This document shows positions 41,975-50,472 of a stretch of 64,000 nucleotides of DNA, piece by piece (the first letter of the stretch is position 1; each line of letters opens with the position of its first letter). Position numbers and translations under genes: made by a program. Under the pieces are notes generated by a model. The model was given only the letters and a program-made list of their open reading frames with translations. It ran no database searches and was not told where the DNA came from. The DNA comes from an uncultured Trueperaceae bacterium (GTDB lineage Bacteria; Deinococcota; Deinococci; Deinococcales; Trueperaceae), in NCBI GenBank assembly GCA_937907415.1, contig CALCHY010000311.1, positions 1 through 64,000 of the forward strand, given 5' to 3'.

Positions 41975-43599
41975 CAGTTCCCTCCCGCCGCAGCCGCTGG
42001 CGCAGCCGGGGCGCCGCCAGCGATGCTGGTCAGGCCCTCGATCTCGGCGTCGGTGAGGTGCGCGAACACCCCGCCGAGGGTGCCGTTGAGCTTGATGCTC
42101 GCCATGAACACCGCCCAGCCGGGCAGGCTCGGGAAGCTGACGCCCTGCCAGCGGTTCTGGACTTCCATCAGGTCGAAGGTGCCGGTCGAAGCACGCTTCA
42201 CCGCCCCGGAGTTGACGTAAGGCATGATGGCCTGGTCGCCGAGGCGCTGAATGGTGCCACGCGTGATGGCGTTGTTCGGCCGGTTGTGCGCCAGTGGCGT
42301 GAACGCGATGGCGAGACGTCGGCCGATGTCGTTGATGATGCTGCGCACGCCCAGGTCGCCCATGCGATCAAGCTGGTCATCGAGCGTGTAGTAGCCGTGG
42401 ACGCCGTAAGCGCCACTATCAAGCTGCTTGAGGTAGTTGACGCCCGCTGCCGCTGCCGCGTCCATCTGGCCCTTGGTGAGGTTGTCATTCACGGAGATGG
42501 AGCGGAAGCCGAGCGGCGAGTTGCCGACCGGGTACGAGCCGCCGAGTCCGTTAGCGGAGATCTTAGCCGACCATTCGCCTAGGTACGCGGCGCTGGCCGG
42601 GACCTCGCGGCCGTTGACGGCCGCCTGAGCGCCCCAGCCGAAGAACTTAGCGCCGGTGCCGTCGCCTGGGCCGTCGCCGTAGGTGTCGGTGTCGTTGATG
42701 AAGTCGGTCAGCGTCTCACCGTACATCTGGTTCAGGAACACCAGGCGGAACGGCGCGGTCTTGAGGGTGTTGTGCAAGTAGGCGCGAACCACGGTGCTGG
42801 GCGGGTTGGCGATGGTGAACCACCGGAAGGCGATGCCCGACACGGCGTCGATGGCGGCCTCCCAGTTGCTGTTGGACAGCGCCGAGCCGTTCGTGGCACC
42901 AGTGAGGGTCGCCGTGACAGAATCGCCAGCCACGCGGTTCGCGTTGATGGTGCTGGTCGCCGCCGTCGGCTGGTACTCAAGGCGCACGTAGCGGCTGCCC
43001 ATGACGGGATCGTTCATGACGCTAGCGTTGCGCGTGCGGTGCAGGCCGGAAGCGCCCGCCGTGCCGCCTTCGTAGGTGAACACCAGCCCCTCGAAGAGCT
43101 CTGGGGAGGCGTCAGGGTTCGGGCTTTGCACCTCAACGTCGCACACCGCCGTGTTGTTGCCAGCGGGGTGGGAGGCGACGATGCGCCTGATGGTCACCTT
43201 GACCGTGAGGCTGTTGTACGCAGCGCCGGGGCCGATGGCCTTGAAGCGGAACAGGTCGACGGCGCTAGGAACCGCAGCGTCGGTGATGATGGCGCTCTGC
43301 GCGAAGGTCGCGTCGGCGGGCTTGACGTTGTAGATGTCGAACCCTGCTGGCCGGATGCCGTTGTAGCTTCGCGAGGCGAAGGTCTTGGCGTAGTCCAGGT
43401 TGTAGTCGGCGTTGCCGTCGCCATACTCGCGCATGACATCGCCGAGGCTGAGGCCGCTACCAGGCGGCAAGCTGTTGAGTCCAGACCGACCGGCAGGGAA
43501 GTCACCGATCAAGAGTAGTCGTGGGGCGACCTCCGATGGCAGCGAGCCAAACGCGCCTTGGAAGTCCTCCCTCAGCTTGAATACGTCAGAACTTCTCAT
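41974..43599 (-). CDS. Tail sheath protein
   Basis: 541 residues. Sheath features: N-terminal PRLLLIGDFPAGRSG, a variable beta-rich middle, and a conserved C-terminal part with GYYTLDDQLDRMGDLGVRSIINDIGRR, NNAITRGTIQRLGDQAIM, RWQGVSFPSLPGWAVFMASIKLNG. The C-terminal half of sheath proteins forms the contracting mesh. Ends in an Ala/Gly-rich tail (GGAPAAPAAAAGGN). Shows that the tail is contractile. Confidence 0.8.
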   Translation of the reverse strand: MRSSDVFKLREDFQGAFGSLPSEVAPRLLLIGDFPAGRSGLNSLPPGSGLSLGDVMREYGDGNADYNLDYAKTFASRSYNGIRPAGFDIYNVKPADATFAQSAIITDAAVPSAVDLFRFKAIGPGAAYNSLTVKVTIRRIVASHPAGNNTAVCDVEVQSPNPDASPELFEGLVFTYEGGTAGASGLHRTRNASVMNDPVMGSRYVRLEYQPTAATSTINANRVAGDSVTATLTGATNGSALSNSNWEAAIDAVSGIAFRWFTIANPPSTVVRAYLHNTLKTAPFRLVFLNQMYGETLTDFINDTDTYGDGPGDGTGAKFFGWGAQAAVNGREVPASAAYLGEWSAKISANGLGGSYPVGNSPLGFRSISVNDNLTKGQMDAAAAAGVNYLKQLDSGAYGVHGYYTLDDQLDRMGDLGVRSIINDIGRRLAIAFTPLAHNRPNNAITRGTIQRLGDQAIMPYVNSGAVKRASTGTFDLMEVQNRWQGVSFPSLPGWAVFMASIKLNGTLGGVFAHLTDAEIEGLTSIAGGAPAAPAAAAGGN

Positions 43600-43793
43600 G
43601 CGTCCTCCACCATCTTGGTCTTCTTACCAGTCTTCTCGGTGTTCTCGCTGGAAACTTGCGCCAGAACGCCGCGCTCGACGAACGCCCGCAGTGCGTCATC
43701 CGTCGTGCCTAACGCCTTGGCGGTGACCACGGAGCCGTACTCAAGGCGGTGATGCCCGACCTTGTGGCCCTTCCGCATGACTTGATACTGCAT
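43596..43793 (-). CDS. Small unknown protein in sheath operon
   Basis: 65 residues, basic (MRKGHKVGHHRLEYGS, KTGKKTKMV). Short beta then helix (TDDALRAFVERGVLAQV). ATGA overlap with the sheath gene. Similar short proteins with an H-rich beta hairpin occur near capsid or sheath genes, role unknown. Confidence 0.55.
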   Translation of the reverse strand: MQYQVMRKGHKVGHHRLEYGSVVTAKALGTTDDALRAFVERGVLAQVSSENTEKTGKKTKMVEDA

Positions 43794-43801
43794 AACCTCT
43801 C

Positions 43802-44659
43802 CTATTCTGTGGGCGGCATATCCGCCACTCCGGCGTCGTCGGCTTCTTGGCTGAGCGGGTAGTTGCCGACCCGCTCCGCGTACCAGGGGAACGGTTCACC
43901 GCGGTCCCAGTCCTCGATGACGGGAGAAACGCCGGTGATGATGTCCGTGCCGAAGTAGACCTCCGGCATCCCATCCGGCAGCTGGTGGACGGGCGTGTCG
44001 GCGGTGCAGCGTGCGGTGACGTTCGCCGTCAGGACGTTACGGAACACGCCGTTCGCCTCTAGGTTCACGACATCCACCCTGATGGGCACGAAGTCGATCT
44101 CGAACTTGTATATGTCCGTGATGAGCTTCTGGCGACTGTTGACCATGCTGAACACGTAAGCCGTCTCGAAGCGGTCCTTGCCTTCGACGTGTAGCCAGAA
44201 GCTGCCGCGCCAGAACGGTTCGGTGAGTACGAAGCCGCCGCGATCGACGTGGAGCACGCGGCCGCCGTACAGGGCGCGAACGAAGCCGGAGCGTGCCGTG
44301 CCGCGACTGCGGATGCCGATGTGAACACGCGGGTCGTTCACCTCGAAGTGGATGAAGTCCTCGACGATCACGACCTTCGGTCGCGCCTGTCCGCGAGAGA
44401 CTTCTTGTTGCAGCTTGATGGTCGGGTTGTTGGCCTCGGAGAAGGCGACGTAGTAGATCTTGCCGAGCAGCCCGGCCCCGACCGGCTCCGTGAAGTAATC
44501 GCCCTGCTTGTAGATGTCGCCGTAAGGGATGCCGTCAACGTCGCCGCTGACGGTTATCACGTCATCCGTGTACCCGCCCGTCAGGGGGTAGACGATGCCT
44601 TCGGCGTACATCTTGCGCAGCGCGAGGCGGATATCGACTTCGGCGTCGACGCGGTTCAC
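43802..44659 (-). CDS. Neck/tail-terminator region protein
   Basis: 285 residues from GTG 44659. Helical start (AEVDIRLALRKMYAEGIVYP), then many strands (KVVIVEDFIHFEVNDPRVHIGIRS, FEIDFVPIRVDVVNLEANGV). Lies between connector-type genes and the sheath, where the tail terminator is expected. Length is larger than typical terminators. Function inferred from place only. Confidence 0.5.
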   Translation of the reverse strand: MNRVDAEVDIRLALRKMYAEGIVYPLTGGYTDDVITVSGDVDGIPYGDIYKQGDYFTEPVGAGLLGKIYYVAFSEANNPTIKLQQEVSRGQARPKVVIVEDFIHFEVNDPRVHIGIRSRGTARSGFVRALYGGRVLHVDRGGFVLTEPFWRGSFWLHVEGKDRFETAYVFSMVNSRQKLITDIYKFEIDFVPIRVDVVNLEANGVFRNVLTANVTARCTADTPVHQLPDGMPEVYFGTDIITGVSPVIEDWDRGEPFPWYAERVGNYPLSQEADDAGVADMPPTE

Positions 44660-45162
44660 TTGATCACCACCACGGGCCGCCCCAGAACCGCCTCGTAGGC
44701 GGCACGCAGCTCCTCCTTCTCCCTAGGGATGACGGTGAGCACAGTAGGCAGGAGGGTGGTGCGCGGCGGAACCCCGAGGCCGTACTCGTTGTACGGGAAG
44801 ATGGGGTGCTTCGTGAAGGCGCCAGACTGCCCGTGGTAGCGGCCTTGTGCGCCGAGCTTCTCGGTGAACGGCCCCAACTCGATGCTGTCGGCCAGCATCC
44901 CGTGCTCCTCGACGTGCTCAAGCGTCGGGTCGAACAGCATGGTATCGCCCAAGTAGCCGCGTTCTTCGCGGGCGTCAAGGGTCTTGCTGGAAAGCCGCTT
45001 GGCGTTACCTTCGTTGCCGTACTCGTCGCCGATACGGTCGTCGTCACCGAAGCGCGACTCCCAGTCGTCCTTCAGCACCAAGCCGGTCGCCTTGACGTTA
45101 TCGCGTGCCACCGCCGCCAGGCGCTGCAAGTCGCGCATGAGGATGTCAGCGAAGCTGATCAT
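44656..45162 (-). CDS. Neck protein, HK97 gp10/virion morphogenesis-like
   Basis: 168 residues. N-terminal helix (FADILMRDLQRLAAVARDN), a charged middle with GEL-type loops, and an end with strands then helix (PTVLTVIPREKEELRAAYEAVL). Layout fits the gp10-type neck proteins that join head and tail. The order connector, stopper, neck, terminator, sheath is respected. Family not certain. Confidence 0.5.
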   Translation of the reverse strand: MISFADILMRDLQRLAAVARDNVKATGLVLKDDWESRFGDDDRIGDEYGNEGNAKRLSSKTLDAREERGYLGDTMLFDPTLEHVEEHGMLADSIELGPFTEKLGAQGRYHGQSGAFTKHPIFPYNEYGLGVPPRTTLLPTVLTVIPREKEELRAAYEAVLGRPVVVIK

Positions 45163-45556
45163 TGGGGGCCTCGTTCATATCGGAGAGCATGAACAGGTAC
45201 TCACTGCGATCGAACTCGGCCTTCACGCAGCGGTACTTGCGACCGCGCACGCTGAAGGTCAGCCCCGCGATCACGCCTTGGTCGTAGACGTTGGTGAGGC
45301 GCTGTGGCGCCTGGGTCGCGCGAACGTACAGGATGCCGTTGAGGCTGACCTTCTGCCCGACGGCAGCGTAAGCGGTTGGGCTTGGGTTGGTGTCGAAGTA
45401 GCCTTCTACTTCTATCGTGGCCGGCGCTACACCCGGCTGACCGGGGAACGTGATGTAGACGGCGTACTCCTCGAAGGCGGCTACATCCTCAGCGGCGTCG
45501 TTGAGCACGTTGACGCCGTGCTGAAGCATCTTGAAGTAGTAACCCTCACGGGACAT
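45146..45556 (-). CDS. Head-tail stopper-like protein
   Basis: 136 residues. Beta-rich second half (TIEVEGYFDTNPSPTAYAAVGQKV, GLTFSVRGRKYRCVKAEF), consistent with a small beta-barrel stopper that plugs the connector. Overlaps its neighbours by 11-17 bases. Function by context. Confidence 0.45.
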   Translation of the reverse strand: MSREGYYFKMLQHGVNVLNDAAEDVAAFEEYAVYITFPGQPGVAPATIEVEGYFDTNPSPTAYAAVGQKVSLNGILYVRATQAPQRLTNVYDQGVIAGLTFSVRGRKYRCVKAEFDRSEYLFMLSDMNEAPNDQLR

Positions 45557-46004
45557 AAGTACGCCTGACGGTTATGAGGCCACCGCTGGCCTCCGGGTCA
45601 AGCGGGGGCCACTCGGCCTCCGGGAACAAGTTGCGTGCCTCCTGGTAGTTGCGGCTTGCGGCACGCATCAACTCGGCATGGCTGCCGAGGGGGGTGCTGA
45701 CCTGGCCGCCCCGTTGAGTGACCAGGCCAACGAACATGCCCTTCTCGTCGGCGAGGACGCCGAACAGTCGAGCCAGTGTGTAGTATATCAACGCGAGCTT
45801 TACCCGCTCTGGTGGCCCGACGATGCCTGGGATCGACTCGAAGATGAGGCGCGACGACTCCACCACGCCATACACCTTGTTGCCAGGCACGTCCACCGCC
45901 GCCACGGGCGAGCCGCCGATATCAACGACAGCCTCAGCCACCCCGAAGTACGCGGGGCGCAGCAGCGAAGCTGCCAGCACCTCACTCGGGGCGACCGGCG
46001 TCAC
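45546..46004 (-). CDS. Head-tail connector-like protein
   Basis: 152 residues from GTG 46004. Helical with an ALIYYTLARLFGVLADEKG core and a MRAASRNYQEARNLFPEAEW helix, the sort of four-helix layout seen in gp6-like adaptor proteins. First of the neck genes after the capsid. Assigned by position and helix pattern. Confidence 0.45.
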   Translation of the reverse strand: MTPVAPSEVLAASLLRPAYFGVAEAVVDIGGSPVAAVDVPGNKVYGVVESSRLIFESIPGIVGPPERVKLALIYYTLARLFGVLADEKGMFVGLVTQRGGQVSTPLGSHAELMRAASRNYQEARNLFPEAEWPPLDPEASGGLITVRRTYVP

Positions 46005-46005
46005 G

Positions 46006-46458
46006 TCAGCTCATCTCCTGCAAGGCCGCACGCTTAGCGGCCATCGACTCGGAAAGCGCGGCGTGCGCCTTCTGTGCGGCCTTCACCTCAGCACGTGCCG
46101 CCTCTGCGTCCACGACAGCAGCCTGGGCCGCCTCTTTCTCGGCCTCATCATCGCCCTTGTTGGCGCGAGTGAGCGCTGCCTTTCGGTCGGCCAGCGCCTC
46201 CGATACGGGGGTACGAACACTCAGGATCTCGTCCAAGCGTGCAAGTTCCTCTTCACCCTCGGCTACCTCCTGTTGGAGCGTCGCCATGCGCTGCGTGAGA
46301 CGCTTGGCTTCAGCCTGCTCCGCGCGCCCAGTGCCTTCCGCCGCCGCGCCGACAGCCTTGAGGGCCTTGGCTGCTTCAGCTGGCATCTTAGGGAGCTCTT
46401 CGCCGGGCTGGTACCACTTCTTGTCGTACTTGACTCTTGCTTTAGCTATCAACGCCAC
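46006..46458 (-). CDS. Coiled-coil protein after capsid gene
   Basis: 150 residues from GTG 46458. The first 25 residues (AKARVKYDKKWYQPGEELP) are a short beta motif found at the start of many small phage proteins next to capsid genes; the rest is one long, very charged coiled coil (RLTQRMATLQQEVAEGEEELARL). Could be a head fibre or assembly factor. Not known. Confidence 0.5.
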   Translation of the reverse strand: MALIAKARVKYDKKWYQPGEELPKMPAEAAKALKAVGAAAEGTGRAEQAEAKRLTQRMATLQQEVAEGEEELARLDEILSVRTPVSEALADRKAALTRANKGDDEAEKEAAQAAVVDAEAARAEVKAAQKAHAALSESMAAKRAALQEMS

Positions 46459-46514
46459 GGTTCACCTCTCTGGGGCGAAGCGGGGCGCTTGGCCCCGCCT
46501 CGGGTGACTACTGG

Positions 46515-47621
46515 TTACTGAACGGTGCCGCACATGAGCGTGCGGGGGTCGGTGAGGATGGGCAGCGTCCAGAAGACGGACTTCATGGCCACCTCGAAGG
46601 GTTCGTCCTGTTCCGCCATCCAGGTGTAGAGGCCGGGGGCGAAGTTGTTCTCCACCACCGGGCCGTCGACTTGGTAGCCGAAGCCGTTATCGAAGCCGAA
46701 ACCGCCGTCCACAGCCGCTGGGCCGATGACGACCACGCGGTTTTCGTGCAGGAAGCGCGTGGCGGCGGGCTGCGCGGCCCCCGTGAAGTCGAACTTGTTG
46801 TACATGCGGTCGTAGGTCACGACCGGCCCGATCTCGCGGCGTGCCAGGTAGGCGTTGAGCTGATCGCGGAAGAACTCGATCTTCGCCTGCGTGGTGCTGC
46901 CGGTCACCGTACCGCCGATGCCAGCGTAACCGGCGATGGCGAGGCGCGTGCGGGTCGCGGCCTGGGCCAGCAGGTTGTTCAGCTGCTTGGTGGACATGAC
47001 GATGAGGCGCGGGTACGCCCCGATGTCCGTCTTCATCGCATCCGCCCAAGTCTGGATGTCGTCCAGCCCGTCGGCGGTCGTGTCGGCGTTCCACGTGTCG
47101 GTGTTGGTGAGCGCGAACTTGTTGCCCCCAGCTACGCCGTAATCGACGGCGACGGAGGTGTTCGGGATGGTGTAAGTGCCCTTAGAGAGCACTTCCCAGC
47201 GCTGCGCCTCGGCCAGGTCGAGGTAGCCGGTCACCAGGGCGTTAGCCAACTGGTAAGGCCGGGCGCGGAAGATCTCCGCTGGCGTGACACGGCGGCCAGG
47301 CAGGAAGATGTCGCGCAGCTTGCGCAGCTCAGACTCGTTCAGGGTGTACTTCATGCCACCCTTCAGGATGCTGTAGCGCTGCGTGCTCTCGGTGCCGAGC
47401 GGCCCGGAAGGCAGCTCGGAGTCTGGCGCGATGACGGCGGATGCCACCGGGCGGAAGGAGACGCGCCCGACTTCCTCGGTCCAGTCGTCACGCTGCACGA
47501 AGGGCAGCAGACGCTCCCCAAGGCGGGTGGGGTTCTGAACCAAGTCCATGAAGCGCTTGGTGGCGAACTTGCTGATGTCCTCGGGGCGCAGGCCGTCGAA
47601 GTGCGAGAGGTTATACAGCAT
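46515..47621 (-). CDS. Major capsid protein, lambda gpE-like
   Basis: 368 residues, HK97 fold expected. GpE-type hallmarks: PTRLGERLLPFVQRDDWTEEVGRVSF, YSILKGGMKYTLNESELRKL, LDDIQTWADAMKTDIGAYPRLIVMSTKQLNNLLA, VTYDRMYN and a C-terminal VAMKSVFWTLPILTDPRTLMCG. Length similar to the family (about 340). Starts one base after the decoration gene ends, so both are probably translated at high level from one message. Confidence 0.85.
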   Translation of the reverse strand: MLYNLSHFDGLRPEDISKFATKRFMDLVQNPTRLGERLLPFVQRDDWTEEVGRVSFRPVASAVIAPDSELPSGPLGTESTQRYSILKGGMKYTLNESELRKLRDIFLPGRRVTPAEIFRARPYQLANALVTGYLDLAEAQRWEVLSKGTYTIPNTSVAVDYGVAGGNKFALTNTDTWNADTTADGLDDIQTWADAMKTDIGAYPRLIVMSTKQLNNLLAQAATRTRLAIAGYAGIGGTVTGSTTQAKIEFFRDQLNAYLARREIGPVVTYDRMYNKFDFTGAAQPAATRFLHENRVVVIGPAAVDGGFGFDNGFGYQVDGPVVENNFAPGLYTWMAEQDEPFEVAMKSVFWTLPILTDPRTLMCGTVQ

Positions 47622-47622
47622 C

Positions 47623-48099
47623 TTAGTAGTCCTCCGCGAACTTGAAGCCTCGGAGCTTCAGCGCCGTCAGCGCGGTCGCTTCAAGGCCGGGGGTGTCGTT
47701 GGCAGCGACGCTAGGCATCCGCGCGCCGAAGAACCCGCCAGAGATGTAGATGCCGACCATGCCGCCGCCGTCAGCGAGATCGACGGTGGCCTTGAGGATG
47801 CCGACGGCGGTAGCCTCGAAGATGGCCTTGTTCTTGTCCGTGTCGGGCGCAGACGCAGCGGCGGTCTGGTTCACGGCACGCCAGAGGTTGCCGGAGGTCT
47901 TGATGAGCACCGTGCCGGGGCGCAAGTACACGTGCCCGTTCACGGCGGCTATCGCGTTGCCGTCCGACCCCTTGGTGTCGAGGTAAACGCCCGTCTCCCG
48001 CGTCTCGTGGACGTTACCCCACACGACGGGAAGGGCGACGTTAGCTTCGGCTAGCCCATCGTGCGGCCCCGGAGCAATCGTAAAACCAATCTTTCCCAT
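47623..48099 (-). CDS. Head decoration protein
   Basis: 158 residues. Beta-rich (VYLDTKGSDGNAIAAVNGHVYLRPGTVLIK, GIYISGGFFGARMP) with conserved position between scaffold and major capsid genes, as for lambda gpD-type decoration proteins that stabilise the expanded head. Length is a little above gpD (110). Context-based with moderate sequence support. Confidence 0.6.
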   Translation of the reverse strand: MGKIGFTIAPGPHDGLAEANVALPVVWGNVHETRETGVYLDTKGSDGNAIAAVNGHVYLRPGTVLIKTSGNLWRAVNQTAAASAPDTDKNKAIFEATAVGILKATVDLADGGGMVGIYISGGFFGARMPSVAANDTPGLEATALTALKLRGFKFAEDY

Positions 48100-48102
48100 G
48101 AA

Positions 48103-48810
48103 CTATCCTTTCGGGTTGAGAATGTCGCTCAGCAACTTGTCGCTGGCCGTTTGTTGTTCGTTGTAGAACTTCGCGGCCTCATCAGCATCGAAGCTGAACG
48201 TCTGGCTGGTTCTCTTGCCAGGGTTCCCGCCACCAGGGAGGGGGTTGTCGGACACGGGCTTGGCATCGGGGTAGGTGGTGTAGAAGTCGTCGTTGACGAT
48301 GGTAGCGAACTTATGGCGCTTCTCGCCACGCGTCAGCATGATCTGATCGCCGTCAAGGTCGATGTCGTAACCTTCCAGCTTCAGATAAGCGCGGGTCCGC
48401 AGCGCCAGCGTTTCATCGCCATCGAGTTGGCGCTTCATGGCCTCAGCGACAGCGCCCTGGCGTTGCTTCGCCTCAGCGGCCTGCACGACCGCCCTAGCGT
48501 CGTCGCGCTCCTTGGTGATCGCAGCCACAGTGGCCTTGAACTCCGCGATCTGCGCTTGAGCAGTGCCAAGGTCGAACTTAGCGCCCTCTTCCGCAGTCAT
48601 CAACCGCTTCACGAGGTCGTTGCTTTGCTCCACCATGTGCTCCAAGGCGGCGATAGGGTCGTCGTTGTAGCGAGACAGCAACTCCCTTACCTCCCTCGGC
48701 CGGTAGCGCTTCTGAACTTCCTCATCTACCCTCTGCTTCTTGTCGGGCGAGGCGTCTCCGCCGCCGCCTTCGGTTGCGGCCCGCAACCATTGTGTCCGGT
48801 GCATAAACAT
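48103..48810 (-). CDS. Capsid scaffold-like protein
   Basis: 235 residues from ATG 48810 (AGGAGG upstream). A charged long coiled coil at about 75-135 (DLGTAQAQIAEFKATVAAITKERDDARA) and a C-terminal disordered basic tail fit a scaffold that is removed from the prohead. Encoded directly before decoration and capsid genes. The RPREVRELLSRYNDDPIAAL segment may bind portal. No protease domain is seen; it must be supplied elsewhere or not be needed. Confidence 0.6.
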   Translation of the reverse strand: MFMHRTQWLRAATEGGGGDASPDKKQRVDEEVQKRYRPREVRELLSRYNDDPIAALEHMVEQSNDLVKRLMTAEEGAKFDLGTAQAQIAEFKATVAAITKERDDARAVVQAAEAKQRQGAVAEAMKRQLDGDETLALRTRAYLKLEGYDIDLDGDQIMLTRGEKRHKFATIVNDDFYTTYPDAKPVSDNPLPGGGNPGKRTSQTFSFDADEAAKFYNEQQTASDKLLSDILNPKG

Positions 48811-48884
48811 AGACCCTAATCCTCCTGGGATGGGCTGTGGTCACTGACCACGGCGACAATGCCTACAGGACTCCCCGTAGCGCT

Positions 48885-48920
48885 GTGCATAAGATAAGCA
48901 CTTTCCGGTAGGTTATGCAC
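48885..48920 (-). repeat. Inverted repeat upstream of scaffold gene
   Basis: GTGCATAA (48885-48892) and TTATGCAC (48913-48920) form a perfect 8-bp stem around a 20-base loop, in the 115-base gap before the scaffold gene on the minus strand. A second small palindrome GTGGTC/GACCAC lies about 50 bases further on. Possible attenuator, RNase site or regulator site for capsid expression. Confidence 0.4.
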
Positions 48921-48925
48921 GAATG

Positions 48926-49116
<191 letters not shown>

Positions 49117-49120
<4 letters not shown>

Positions 49121-50472
49121 TCCACGCTACCTTGCGGCTGGGCTTTCGCCAGGCGGATCTCCTGATCCGTCTGGATGGTAAGCCTCTGCCCCAACTCTGC
49201 CATGCGACGGTCGATGATCTCCTGCGCCTCGACCGGCGTCTTACCGCTATCCACCAGCAGGTGATAGGCGCTGTAGGCGTTGGAGTCCAACAGGCCCTTC
49301 AAGTTCTGGTGAACTTTATCCTCGCTAATGGGCAGGTACGGGACCATCTGCACCGTGAAGCCGCTGCGCCCCGCGATCTCAAGCACCCGACTCAAGGCAC
49401 GCGACAGGTGCTCTGCCGTCTCCTCGCAACGCTCCATCTGCGGACCGTACAGCACGCGCAACGTCTGGGCCGGGATGTCCTGCACCGGGCGTTCGTTGAG
49501 CTCAAGCACGCTAGTGCGCGTGACGGTGGCGAGGCTTTCCACCAAGTCCTTCAAGCCGTCAAGGAACTGCCGCAAGTCGGCCGGCGCTACCGACTGAAGC
49601 TCAGGAGCCTCTTCGTTGGCCTTGTTCTTGGCGTGCCAGACCTGCAAGCCACCCGCCTTGCGAATGCGACTCGCCACCTCCTCGCTGACGTTCGCCAGGA
49701 AGATGAGGCGGAACGCTTCGTCCTCCAAGCCCTTCAAGAACTTCACGCGCAGCGCGTCATACTGCTTGAACACGTCAACGCCGTCGATGAGGTCGGACTG
49801 CTCCGGTATCGAGTCCTCCTCGCGATTCGGCACGTAGATGAACGGCATGTACGGGAACTGCTTCGCCTTGCCTGGCAGCAACACCCACCCGCCGCCGTCG
49901 TTGCGGAAGTCCAAGCGCCTGACGGTGGTGTTGGCGTCATCCCACTCGTACCAACGCGCCAGGCGGTACTCCCGGCCGCCCACGCCCAGCGCCTCGAAGC
50001 GCTGGATGACCAAGACCGCGTGCTCCTGCTCCTGATCCTCCACGCGCATGATGCGGCGCGCCACGTCCGGCTTGTAGACGCGGTACGGTTTGCCGGGCAA
50101 GCCCTTATCGGCTTGCAGCCACGCCCCGCCGTAGCGCGACATGTAGCGGATCGTCTTGCGAACGTCCGACTTAGCGAACAGCCGCTCTCCGGCTTCGTCG
50201 CGCACGCCAGCCGCATCGTAGACGCGCACCCCCCGCGCCATAGTCATGGTGACGGTCGAGTTCACGATGGTCTTGGCGTAGTTGGTGCGTATGAACAAGC
50301 GCCGCAGACTAGCGCCGTCGCCAGTCTCGCCCTTCACCGCTTCAGGCAACTCGATCTCCGCTCGGCGCTGGTAGTACGAGTCGATGGCGTCCCACTGCGC
50401 CACGATGTCGCCAGGGTGCGCAGAACCGCCGTACCTCTCAAGCTCCATGATGATGTTGGGTACGCTAAGCAT
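49117..50472 (-). CDS. Portal protein
   Basis: 451 residues from ATG 50472, overlapping the terminase stop by 8 bases (ATGCTTAG). DUF935/phage_prot_Gp6-like portal pattern: IVAQWDAIDSYYQRRAEIE, LRRLFIRTNYAKTIVNSTVTM, MPFIYVPNREEDSIPEQSDL, VFKQYDALRVKFLKGLEDEAF, and a C-terminal helical barrel (EIIDRRMAELGQRLTIQTD). It forms the dodecameric DNA gate and binds the terminase. Confidence 0.85.
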